Positions 24,618 through 35,028 of a stretch of DNA of 64,000 nucleotides are shown in pieces. Every line of letters starts with the position of its first letter. The first letter of the stretch is position 1. The stretch is from Albifimbria verrucaria (lineage: Eukaryota > Ascomycota > Sordariomycetes > Hypocreales > Stachybotryaceae). Position numbers and translations under genes: made by a program. The DNA lies in contig JAHREC010000009.1 of the NCBI GenBank assembly GCA_020081605.1, positions 124,001 to 188,000 of the forward strand. Direction: 5' to 3'. The notes below the pieces were generated by a model. The model was not told the DNA's origin. It made no database searches and worked only from the letters and a program-made list of their open reading frames with translations.

Positions 24618-25932
24618 TTAAAATGGTCCAGTGCCTAATAAGGGTACTATTGGTATTACGAGGTGAAAATATCCGCTGATGATATTGATCTCGCCAGTTG
24701 TGCTGTAGAGCTGGAGAAGTAGTCGAAAAATTCCAAAACACGATTTTGTCACAAACGGGTTGATAGGGTAATTCTTTCCGCCTGGATAGCCAATTTTATC
24801 CTTCAGATTTAGTCTTTGCAGCCGCCAAGAATAGAAATTTGCGTAGCTGGTCATATCCGTCTCTGGTATGTAAATGGGCACTCGGCTAAGTCATGGGTTC
24901 TCAAGAACTCCATAGTAGTCGCCATGTCCTCTAGACCCTTACCAGCTTGAGGATCAGGTCCAATAGTTTTGAGATCATATCCTTGAGGATGGAACCTTTC
25001 ACTTCTTGCGTCTGGGAGTCTGCCACCAGCCGCTCGAATGAGTAGAGCAGTAGGGCCCCATCTAGTCAAGAATGAAGGCTTCACGTACCACAGCTGTAGA
25101 CCAAGCCGATCAAAATTCAATAACCCTGTAATCGGGTTGACCTCACCACTGACTGCTTTCACTGCGAGGAAAGACGGCCTTAAGAGACACAGATATCGTA
25201 TGAAGAACTTGCGGGCATGGCTCACTATTGATAGGATTACCTACAATATTCGATTCGGTCGTTCGATGCTACCATTTTTATCGTTAATCACACTACCCTT
25301 TGAGTTGTTGATGGATGGTTTACATGAGGCTAGTACGCATAGTTTCGTCTAGTTCAAACCCGAGTATCTGTCTCGTCAATGCAGTGACAAATTTTGGGAG
25401 ACGGGAGATGGCAAGGTCAATATAGACCCTCACTTATTGGTCATTGGTAGCCACTGGCTTTGCAACCATTTCTTCGTACTGCATTGTCCAATCCAATAAT
25501 TCTTTGGCGAAATGAATGCCATCCCTCCAACCGACGTCACAAGATGGCAGGTCTTTGTATGATGTAAGCATGTCATCGCCAAGATTCTTGTGGAATACGC
25601 CAACAGCGCATTTCTCAGCACCTGTGAGACCTCGCCACTCACTACCATCCACAATTCGAAAAATCTCGACTGCATTCGTCCCTAGCGTATGCAGCATATC
25701 TGTATCTAAAATCTTGCCGGCTTGACGATAGCGCGAGTGCAAATAGTTCACGCGGGCGATGGCTTGCATGTAGCGGTTTGAGTTCCTTGGGTTCGATTGT
25801 ACCTCTCGGGGAGGATGTCTGTGTCAACACCACGCTTTCCAGAAGTTTTTCTGTTATTTTATCCGGTCACAGCAAATAACTTCGACATGGTCGGGTTGCC
25901 GCAGTCTTCGTCTCTGTCAACGTCTGCATGTC
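24618..25932 (-). CDS. mpaB-like oxygenase (DUF2236 / latex-clearing-type domain)
   Basis: Conserved blocks identify the DUF2236 fold of rubber oxygenases and the ER-bound enzyme MpaB of mycophenolic acid biosynthesis: A-I-A-R-V-N-Y-L-H-S-R-Y (about 25755-25720), L-H-T-L-G-T-N-A-V-E (about 25695), E-W-R-G-L-T (about 25640) and F-H-K-N-L-G-D-D-M (about 25590). A middle exon (25225-24890) carries a hydrophobic region. Members use haem or related cofactors to cleave or oxidise aliphatic chains, which would fit a lipid-type pathway; that is inference. An intron of about 220 bases separates the exons (25226-25433), and frame slips occur near 25775. The 5' end is unclear and lies within about 30 bases of the AT-rich block, so the first exon may have been lost. 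The C-terminal part (24618-24881) is weakly supported. Confidence 0.55.
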
Positions 25933-25954
25933 TGTCCTGATAAATTATACCCTA

Positions 25955-27790
25955 CTCACTTTCAGTAGCATAATACTTTAGGTATTATTTATAGCTAAAG
26001 GAAATTCTAATTTAGTAAAATTAAAAATAAAAAATAAATTTAATATTATTTAATATTTATTAATAAAAAAATAAATTAATTGATTAAATATTTTATTAAA
26101 ATAAAAATCTTTAATTTATTTATTTAAATTATAATATAAATAAATATAAAAATAAAAATTAAATAATTTATAATAAATAAAAAATTAAATAAAAAAATAT
26201 AAAATTATTAATTTTATTTTTTAAAAAAGATTTTAATAAATTTTATATAAAAATTATATAATTTTATTATAAAAAAATAAAAATAAAATATTTTAAATAA
26301 TTATATTATATATTTTTATAAAAATATAATTTTTAATTAATAATATATTAATTTTATATAATAAAATTTAATTAATTAAAATTTTATAATAAATTAATAT
26401 TTTTTTTAATTATTTTAAATTTTATAATATTATATAATATATATTTTTATTTTATTATTTTATAATATATATTTTTTAATTTTTATTATATATAAAATAT
26501 TTTTATTTATATAATTTATAAATTAAAAAATATATATAAATATATATAATTTTTAATTATTTTATAAATATTATATTTATTTATTTTAATATATTTTAAA
26601 TATTATATTAATATAAATTATAATAAAAAAATAAATTTTATAAAAAAATAATTTATATATATTATATAAATATTAAAATTATAAAATTAAAAATTAAATT
26701 AAATTATAAAAAATTATAATTATTATTAATATTATTTAAATTCTTAATTATTAAATATAAAATTTAATTTAAAAAAATAAAAAAATATAATAAAAATAAT
26801 AATATTTAAATCTTTTAAAAATATTTATATAAAATTAAAATATTAAATTTTTTTATTTATTAATTAATTAAAAAAATATTTTATTATTTAAAATAAAAAT
26901 TAATTAATAATTTAAATAAATAAATTTTTAATTTTTATATTTTAATTAAATTATATTAAATTATTTTTTATAAAATTATTTTTATAAAATAATTTTTTAA
27001 TAATAAATTAATTATAAATAATTTAAAAAATTTAAGAAATTTTAATTTATATTTTTAATATTTTTTTAAAAATATATAATATTTTATATTATAAATATAT
27101 TTATAAAAATAAATAAAATTATTTTAATTATAATATAAATAAATTTAAATAAAAATATTAAAAAATTATAAATATAATATTTTTTAAAAATATAAAAATT
27201 AATTAATTTAAAAATAAATTAAATAATAAATTATATAATATTTTAATAATAACTTAAAATAATTTAAAATAAAATTTTATATTTTTAAAAATAAAATTAA
27301 ATATATAATTAATATAATATAAAAAATTAAAATATAAAATTAATTTATTTAAAAAATAAATAATTTTTAATTTTTAATAATAATTTAAATTAAAAATATT
27401 TAATTATAAAAAAATATTATATTATAATTTAAATTAATATAATATTTAAAATATACTAAAATAAATTAATTTAATATTTATTATATAATTATAATAATTT
27501 ATATTTTATATTTAATTAAATATTATAAATTTTATATAAAAATTAAATAATCTTTAAATAAATTTATTTTTAATATAATTAAAATATATATATATAAATT
27601 TTACTTTTAAGTATTTTAATTTTAATATAATATATATATATAATTAAATAATTATAAATTATTAATAATATATAATTATTAAAATATTTATTAATTAAAT
27701 ATTTAAATAATAATAATTTATTATAAATAATTTAATAAAAAGCTTTTATTAATAAAAATAAAACTTAACCTTCCTATTAACTTTATCTAG
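25955..27790. repeat. extreme A+T block, nearly free of G and C
   Basis: From about 25990 to 27740 most 60-base lines contain none to two G or C bases; the line starting 26161, for example, has none. No protein frame survives. The right edge (27732-27789) matches the repeat at 10246-10305, so at least that border derives from a mobile element. Saturating repeat-induced C-to-T mutation of old transposon DNA is the obvious source, but the base exhaustion is far beyond the usual 20-35% GC of such tracts. The left edge is gradual and shows no clear matching terminus. Confidence 0.8.
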
Positions 27791-27846
27791 AACTTTATAC
27801 TATCCTAGCTATTATCAGATAGGAGTTAGCCTATTCCGTCTAACGT

Positions 27847-28695
27847 GTGTCGGAGTTAACTAGACCGTGGCTCCACTGTCACGTGTACTTAATTCCCTGT
27901 CTGCATTGCTTACGAGCTACGTCAACTAGCGGCCACCTGATTAACCACACATATACATCCACCTTTCAAGTCGTTGCCTCGGCTATCGGCATGACAAAGG
28001 CGAAAGATGGCTGGCGAAATACCTTTGAACCAGCAATGTACATTTGTCAGGCCTCTCGCACAGCCGACACTAGGAGACAGTGGGGTTACGAGCATTATCT
28101 ACTCAACTCACATTGCTGCACCACCCTCCAGTGTCTGCAACTGATACTAGATGGCAGTAACTACCACAAGTGGAACAAATTCGTGCCCCGTGTGGTGATG
28201 CAGCAGCATTTCACCAGTGACACTGCTACATTGCCTTCTTCCCTGTCGCATTTAGCTTCTAAAGCGGACCAGCTTTTGCCTGGCACGGAATTCTGTTTCG
28301 AGGTCCATATGGACATCGAAAATGAATCCTCCAGGCCGACACATTTGGTAGGCAGCATGTTACAAGAAATTGAGCATGACGGGCGTAAGGGACTCAGAGT
28401 TGCTTGGAGGTCGCAAGGAGTAAGTCTACTTGACCTTATTTTCCAATGCCAGCTGCATACTGATCACTACCCAATCCAGAATAACTGGTTTCTGAGGGCG
28501 GAACGCACGCAGGACTTTATTCTCTCTGAGGATGGTGGCACAGATTATTACAATAAAGAAACATTCTATGGTCCAGTAGCTTATGGTATCCAATTTCTAG
28601 TTGGAGACAGCTTAAGGAAGGCATTGGAGGCCTGGAAAGATGGTCTGAAGGACGAGGCTGAAGCGCAGGCAGGTGCTCTTGGACACAGTTCGTAG
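27847..28695 (+). CDS. SRPBCC-superfamily (START/polyketide-cyclase-like) protein, hypothetical
   Basis: The region from about 28120 to 28680 reads like an SRPBCC hydrophobic-ligand-binding domain. It has an N-terminal Y-x-x-W-N-x-F segment, a G-T-E-F-C-F-E-V strand, a G-L-R-V-A-W-R strand, an L-R-A-E-R-T-Q segment, an E-T-F-Y-G-P-V-A strand and a long C-terminal helix ending K-D-G-L-K-D-E-A-E. The frame is open from 27847, but the first 80-90 codons are not domain-like. The true start may lie at a later Met (27988) or an exon boundary may be hidden here. It lies between the AT block and the second P450. Such proteins bind small hydrophobic molecules or assist cyclisation; the role here is unknown. 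Confidence 0.5.
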   Translation: MSELTRPWLHCHVYLIPCLHCLRATSTSGHLINHTYTSTFQVVASAIGMTKAKDGWRNTFEPAMYICQASRTADTRRQWGYEHYLLNSHCCTTLQCLQLILDGSNYHKWNKFVPRVVMQQHFTSDTATLPSSLSHLASKADQLLPGTEFCFEVHMDIENESSRPTHLVGSMLQEIEHDGRKGLRVAWRSQGVSLLDLIFQCQLHTDHYPIQNNWFLRAERTQDFILSEDGGTDYYNKETFYGPVAYGIQFLVGDSLRKALEAWKDGLKDEAEAQAGALGHSS

Positions 28696-29714
28696 TTGGA
28701 TACTGTCTTATAGTGAAACTGTTCGTGCCGGGATCATTTCCGCGGAGCCTACAGACGCAGGCATGAACGAACAACCAAACTTTGGAATGATATTATAATA
28801 TCTACATCTTTTCGAAAGAGTGTGTAGATGTAATGGAGTAAAATATTGACTACTGGTTAGTGAATGTTAATTTATGCTTATAAAAATAAAATAAGCATCA
28901 AGAAGCGGATTGTACTGTAAGATTAAGAGCGCTAGAATATCTATGTGCCTTTCAATTTGTGAGGACCAATCTCGAGTGACATGCAGCCCAAGTAATAATT
29001 GAACCTGCAATTTCAGCCGTATATCATATAAGTAGATCTTCTGTGCAAAGCCTCATCAATGATATCAAGAATATCCGTGAGAAACTTAACATTACACAGG
29101 AACCTTAAAAACTCACAGAGATCTTCTCGAGGAGATAAACGGATATCCAGCAGTATGCAAGCAATATTGTTCTCCGCACAAATGATTATCGTGCCTGCCT
29201 TCTCAAAGTAAAGATGCCGACCAATACTGAGCAGTCACATATCGCTAGTAGCAAATCACTGAATCGTCGAAGAAGGGACGACCCATCAGGACCGTTGCTA
29301 TTGTTACCTCTACAATTGTAATAATTGTTTGTTCACATTCCGTCTTCTGACTTTAATGGTACAAGAAGCTCAACACCATATCAGCCCCTACCCATCACAA
29401 TATTCCTCGTTGCATTGCAGATTGCAGGGTTTCTAAAACTTACACTTGCGCTCCACTTTTGCCGGAAGAGGAGGCATATAGTAACTTGAGATACTCCCGA
29501 ACGTCGCTTCAGGACCCCTAAAGCTTACTCGCGGCATTTTTACAAGCTAAATTGTGCGAACGAGAAAATCCGAGCCCAGTGGGAACTTAATTCTCTTTTA
29601 AGTACTAGGGAGACTATACTTTCTTATTATGACCACCCAAGACACTAGGATTATAAGATAGTGTTATAGAAGTCTGATACATACAATACTTGAGACATTC
29701 ACTCCGATAATTGC
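28696..29714. other. intergenic
   Basis: No gene was supported. Composition is ordinary to AT-rich. Confidence 0.45.
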
Positions 29715-31683
29715 TTATTTTTCTTCACTCTTCCTTTCCCTGATCATAATCCTTTTCTCAGGGTCCGGCACACTCTACGTTAATATTAATAAAAAAATTC
29801 AATAACAATAGAAATGAGTCAACTTACATGGAGACCGTACCAGATGTCAGAGTGACGGCCAGTGGTGCCAGGCGGGTTTTTGAGCTCGTAATGTAATAAA
29901 ACTTCTGCTATAATCATCTTCATTTCATTTGCCGCAAAGTATCTACCCGGACACACATGACGGCCGTATCCCCAAATAAGACTTGCTCGACTGACACCAA
30001 CTAACTGGTTATTAGGATCGGCTTTAGATGACTCCTTGTAGAGTGCCTTCTTGTTTTTAGCTTGCTGGAGTTTGAAGAAGCGGAGAGCATCAAACATTTT
30101 CGCATCGGGTAACAGATCCTCATCAAAAGCCATGGCACCAGCAGGAACTTGCACATATACTCCTGCCGGGATATGTTGACCATTTGATAGATTGAACTGC
30201 TTAATAACCTTTCGATTGAACGTGCCTAGAATCATTTATGTGAGAAGATGATAAAAGAGTAAGCTTAATTCAACCTACTGGCACTGAGGGTGTGGAACCG
30301 TATAATCTCTTTCAAAAAGCTGTCTACTTTCTTCATATGCTGTAGAGAGAAAGTAGTGAACTGGCCATCCGAGATCTTCAATGCCTTTACGACATCTTCT
30401 CTGAGGATTGGAATGAGTTCAGGCATAGCAGCAAGTGTATAGAGTCTGCTCATGTCAGAAGGGACCATCTTGCTGGCTATGGTTAACTTACGCGTTTGTG
30501 AGAACGAGAGTGGTGGTATGAACGGATGCAAATATTACACCAAGCTGCCACTGAGTAATTTCATCAATATTCGTCTTCGCCTCTCCGCGCTGTGTGTCAA
30601 TAAACCATTGCAATATGTCGTCAGCCTTGGCTATGGTTGGGTCCTTGGCACGCTCATGCCGAGCTATAATGACTTGCTGGAAAAGCGCAGTAGCCTCAGC
30701 CGTCTGCTTGTGAAGTCGTTTGGTGGAAGATAGAAATGGCGCCATGATTGGTCGAATAAAACGTGGAATTGTTACAATTGTATGGGCAGCGCCCATAACA
30801 TCAGTTACGAAGCTAGCCGCCATATTGATATACTGTTCGCTGCGACATAGTTCAGACCCCACAAAAATACGCCCAGAAACTCTGGCCACAACCCGAAGGA
30901 GACTCTCGTTGATGTTCACCTCTTTCCAGTCTCTGCTCGGCGGAAGCTCCTGAGATATAGAGTCATGGGCCTCCTGAGCGATCTTTGGAGACAATCTAAC
31001 TACATGGACTAATATTAGTTCCACAGGATGTAGGAATTAGCCAACTGGGAAGTCTCATACCTAATGCTGGAGTTAAAGCGTTATTTATAGTATGTACAAG
31101 GCCAGGAAGGTCGGGGAAAAATTGGTGTAATGACTTTGAACAATCTTATATCATTCATACTGTCAGCTAAGAATTGCAGCCTGGATTGGATATTATGAGG
31201 ATTACTTCTGCAGTAGAATCTGAAAAACTCAGAATACTATCCGGCAATCTGTTCAATTCACTCAGAAATTTCGAAGACAGGACAATAGTTTCAGTAGCTA
31301 ACTGAGATTTAGCTGGACGGTGGGTCTCTATAGGATATTAAAGAGACTTGCAAGCGGTTGTAGCAATGCGGAAGTAATCTGCACCGGCCTTGATCTGTCT
31401 CGTCTTGAGTCAAAGAGTCCCAGAGGGTGAAGGCCCGAGCGTACCATTCGATAGCCCTCTTGATAAAATTCCCATGGAGAGCATGACACAGGCTGCTTTT
31501 TTGATTTACCGAAGATTCTAACCCGACAAGAGGAATTGAATCCAGTGCTTTTGGAGTACGATAGGACTGGACCGCCACAATAACAGCTAAGATGCAAATG
31601 CTCAGCCCAACGACCTGCCATTGAGGCGATACTTCAAGGGAAAGTGGGGCCTTCTCCATTAGGGTTGTCATATCGTGCTGCAC
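29715..31683 (-). CDS. cytochrome P450 monooxygenase, paralogue of the 20.3-kb P450
   Basis: The N-terminal exon (31683 onward; in-frame Mets also at 31671 and 31656) has a membrane anchor and an I-P-L-V-G hinge. The 31024-30488 exon contains the C-helix region and the I-helix H-T-T-T-L-V. The 30480-30290 exon has K-E-I-I-R (ExxR). The 30227-29825 exon has the haem loop W-G-Y-G-R-H-V-C-P-G-R-Y. The last exon lies after an intron whose 5' site is GTAAGT at about 29827, and the stop is at 29715-29717. Motif wording and the introns after the T-N-A segment and before the last exon match the P450 at 20.3 kb, so the two are duplicates. A one-base slip at TTTT (near 31470) and further unclear joins at 31350-31450 disturb the N-terminal part. 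A role in chain oxidation alongside its paralogue is likely but inferred. Confidence 0.85.
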
Positions 31684-32386
31684 GTTGTGGCTCAGCCGTT
31701 AATGGATCAATCTCCCTGCTTATGGAGAGACACAATAGATGTTTTCAGCGAACTCAATAACGCATGTAGAAGCTAGAAAATCGAGCTTTGAAATGTAGAG
31801 ACGAGAATAATAGAAGTCAGGGCCATAACTTAGAGGGCCAAATTGTCGTTAAATATGTGCATTGTATTGAGCCGGCGATTTATTCGGGTAATTTGTAGAT
31901 CACCACTTGTAGGCGTTTTATGGGCTACCTAAGACTAATATCCTGGAAAGCCAATGATAGGCAAGCTTGTTTGGGTTTCACCTTTTGTCGGTATTATCAC
32001 GTACATAACACATAAGATAATACCAAAGTCATTCAATTCCACTTTTCAGATGCGCATGAGAGTGATGATTGAGACTGATCCAATAAAGTTCCTTGAAACC
32101 CGGGGTTTTATTGAATTCTGACAAATACATCAGTGGGTCCTTCAGTGAAAAGGAATGGTAGCTAGCTGATTTATGAGTCATAGAGACACGCGTTTATGTT
32201 TGTTCCTCATGAAGCTCAACCTAAACTTATGTATTAGGATACTCGTTGTTTTCAACTCTACTAAATGTTTCAGGAAGGGCTAATAATAAATTACGACTAG
32301 ACACTGTCTTCAATCGAGAAACATTTAAGGCCTTACTCGGGCCTTGCTAGTAAGACATAGATGTCAAGGTTTTATCTAAGTAGGTA
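31684..32386. other. intergenic
   Basis: Nothing recognisable lies between the P450 start and the transposon's left end. Confidence 0.5.
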
Positions 32387-32432
32387 AGCTAGCTGCCTCC
32401 ATAATAGACCACCCCCATTGTAGACTACTCTC
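32387..32432 (+). repeat. left terminal inverted repeat
   Basis: Pairs with 34779-34824 on the opposite strand. The first 11 bases, AGCTAGCTGCC, are identical at both ends and in the 18.05-kb copy. Confidence 0.8.
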
Positions 32433-34109
32433 CGCTGTATATTATAAAACTTAATCTATATATTAAATTATATATAATCTGCGATTTTTTTATAAAATAA
32501 ATTATAGAAAATTTTTTATTTATTATAATATTTTATTATATAAAAGAATCGCTTTAAAATATACTCTAAGATATTTAAATAAGCTTATTATATTATAAAG
32601 CTATTTAATAATAAAAATCCTTTAAATAATATTATTTTATTAGTTTAAAGGCTTAAAATTATATAATATTATTTATAAATAGTTTTAATAGTTTTTAAAG
32701 AATAAAAGAGTATTTTTATAATTAAATATTTATTTAAATAGCTTTAAGCTTTTTTTAATATAAATAAATTTAAAACTTTATAAATTATATTATAGCTTTT
32801 AATAATAATAAATATTCTTTTAAAAAATATTAAATTAAAGGATTTTTATTATAAAATTTATTAATTAAAATAAAAAAAAATTAAAATATTAAATTTTAAT
32901 TAAATTAATAAATTTATATTTAAAAATATTAAAGTTTTATTTATTTAATTTAATTATTTATAAATTAAAATAATTTTATTATAATATTAATATAATATAA
33001 ATAAAATAAATATTATAAAAAATTTAAAAAATATTTATATTTTTAAAAAAATTTAAATTAAAAATTTAAATTATAATTATAAAATATATTAATATATTAA
33101 AAAAGCTTTTATTTTATTAATTATTTTTAAAAATAAAAATATTTAATAATAATAATTTTTATAAATTAAATATTATTTAAAGTTAAAAATTTTTAATATT
33201 TTTAAAAATTAAATTAATAATAAAATTATATTATATTAATAAAAAAGATTTTTTTATTTTAAATAAAATTATTAAATTAATTATATTATTTATTTATTAT
33301 AAATATATTATAAAATATTATAGAATCTAAAGTAATTAAATAAAAGAAAATAATATTAATATATTATAAAACTTTAATTTATTAAATCTTATTATATAAA
33401 ATTAATAAATTATTAATTAAAAAATAATATTTTTATAGAGTTATATAATATAATAGCTTAAAATATTTTATTTTTATTTTTATTTTTCTATAATAAAATA
33501 TTATATAATTTAAAATAATTAAATAAAAAAATAATATTAATATATTATAAAATTTTAATTTATTAAATTTTATTATATAAAATTAATAAATTATTAATTA
33601 AAAAATAAAACTTTTATAAAATTATATAATATAATAATTTTAAATAATTTATTTTTATTTTATTATAATATTATTAATATTAAATAATTATAATAAATAA
33701 TTTTATATATAAATATTTTATTTATTAAATTTTTATTTTTTTATTATTTTTATATTATTTTTATATTATATTTTTATATATTTTAATTATTTAATTTTAT
33801 TATTTTTAATTTTATTAAAATAATATATAAAAATAATATTTTTATTTATATTAATAATAATAATATTTTTATAAAAAATAATTTATTTATATATTAATTT
33901 AAAAAATAAAAAATATATTTTATTTAATTTTAATATTATTAATAAATAAAAATATTTAAATTATTTTTAATTTATTTTTAAAAATTATTAAATTATTATT
34001 TTATTTTATAAAAATAATTTATATTTAAAATAATATTTAAAATTTAAAAAATAAAAATAATAAATAATTTAAATATTATTATATTAAAATTAAAATATTT
34101 AAAACTAGG

Positions 34110-34116
<7 letters not shown>

Positions 34117-34147
<31 letters not shown>
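34117..34147. repeat. (AT)n microsatellite
   Basis: About 15 uninterrupted AT units inside the degenerate transposon. Confidence 0.9.
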
Positions 34148-34150
<3 letters not shown>

Positions 34151-34778
34151 ATTATTTTAAAAATAAATTTATTTAAAAATTATTAAACTTTTATATAAAT
34201 TTATTAAAATTTTATTTTTAAAAAAAATTAATAATTTTTATATTTTTAATATAATTTTTATTTATTATAAATTATTTAATTTTTATTTTTTTATTTATTT
34301 ATATTATAATAAAAATAAATAAATTAAAGATTTTTATTTTAATAAATTATAATAATATTTAAATATTTAAAATATATATAATAAATAATTTAAAATTTTA
34401 AATTAAATAAAAAAATAATTTAATAATTTAATAATTATTTATAAATATAAAAAAATAATTTAATAATTAAAATATTAAATTAATTATTATTAAAGTTAAT
34501 ATATAAAAACTTAAATAAAAATTAAATTATTATAAACTTAAGAAATATATTAAAGTTTAAGAATCCTCTTATTATTACTTTATAGAGATTATTAATATTA
34601 TTAAGACTTATAAGAAACTTATAGTTAATATAGTAGCTACTATAGCCTATAGAGAATAACGAGGATATCTTAGCTATTCTTAGCAGCTAATATTACTCTA
34701 GTAAACCACTAAATACAATATCGTAATACCTTATTATAGCTATCATCTTAACCTCGAGCTGTCTCTATGTATATTATA

Positions 34779-34824
34779 GAGAGTGGTCCATATTGAGGGT
34801 GGTCCATTATGGGGGCAGCTAGCT
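34779..34824 (-). repeat. right terminal inverted repeat
   Basis: Inverted partner of the left terminus. Mismatches are mainly transitions, as expected from independent C-to-T mutation. Confidence 0.8.
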
Positions 34825-35028
34825 TATAAAGCCACTATCTGCTATATACACTACGTATTACTCTATGACATATTGAAAGCATATATTTTTCGTTAAGTTG
34901 AAATAATTCCTTTTAAAGCAGATTTTGATTTCAGGACTTGACCCTCTGTAAACTCCTTATGTTAATTATTTTCAAATTAGGATACAGCTATTAAAATATG
35001 AATTATACTTCCTCCAAGCATCTTTTCT

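Larger units (their letters stand above)
32387..34824. mobile_element. degenerate TIR DNA transposon, TA target site (Tc1/mariner/pogo-like)
   Basis: The left end, AGCTAGCTGCCTCCATAATA at 32387, is matched in inverted orientation at 34824 over about 45 bases. The differences are mostly A/G or C/T transitions. TA flanks both ends (32385-32386 and 34825-34826), as for Tc1/mariner-superfamily insertions. The length of 2438 bp fits that superfamily. The interior is almost pure A+T, with an (AT)n run at 34117-34147, and no transposase frame survives, consistent with heavy repeat-induced mutation. A related solo end lies at 18047. The superfamily assignment rests on the TA duplication and size only. 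Confidence 0.8.

Noticed and set aside
25990..34600. AT-rich tracts as mitochondrial DNA insertions or an origin/centromere
   Set aside because: The second tract is bounded by transposon ends and the first shares a repeat edge. No mitochondrial gene or tRNA is visible.
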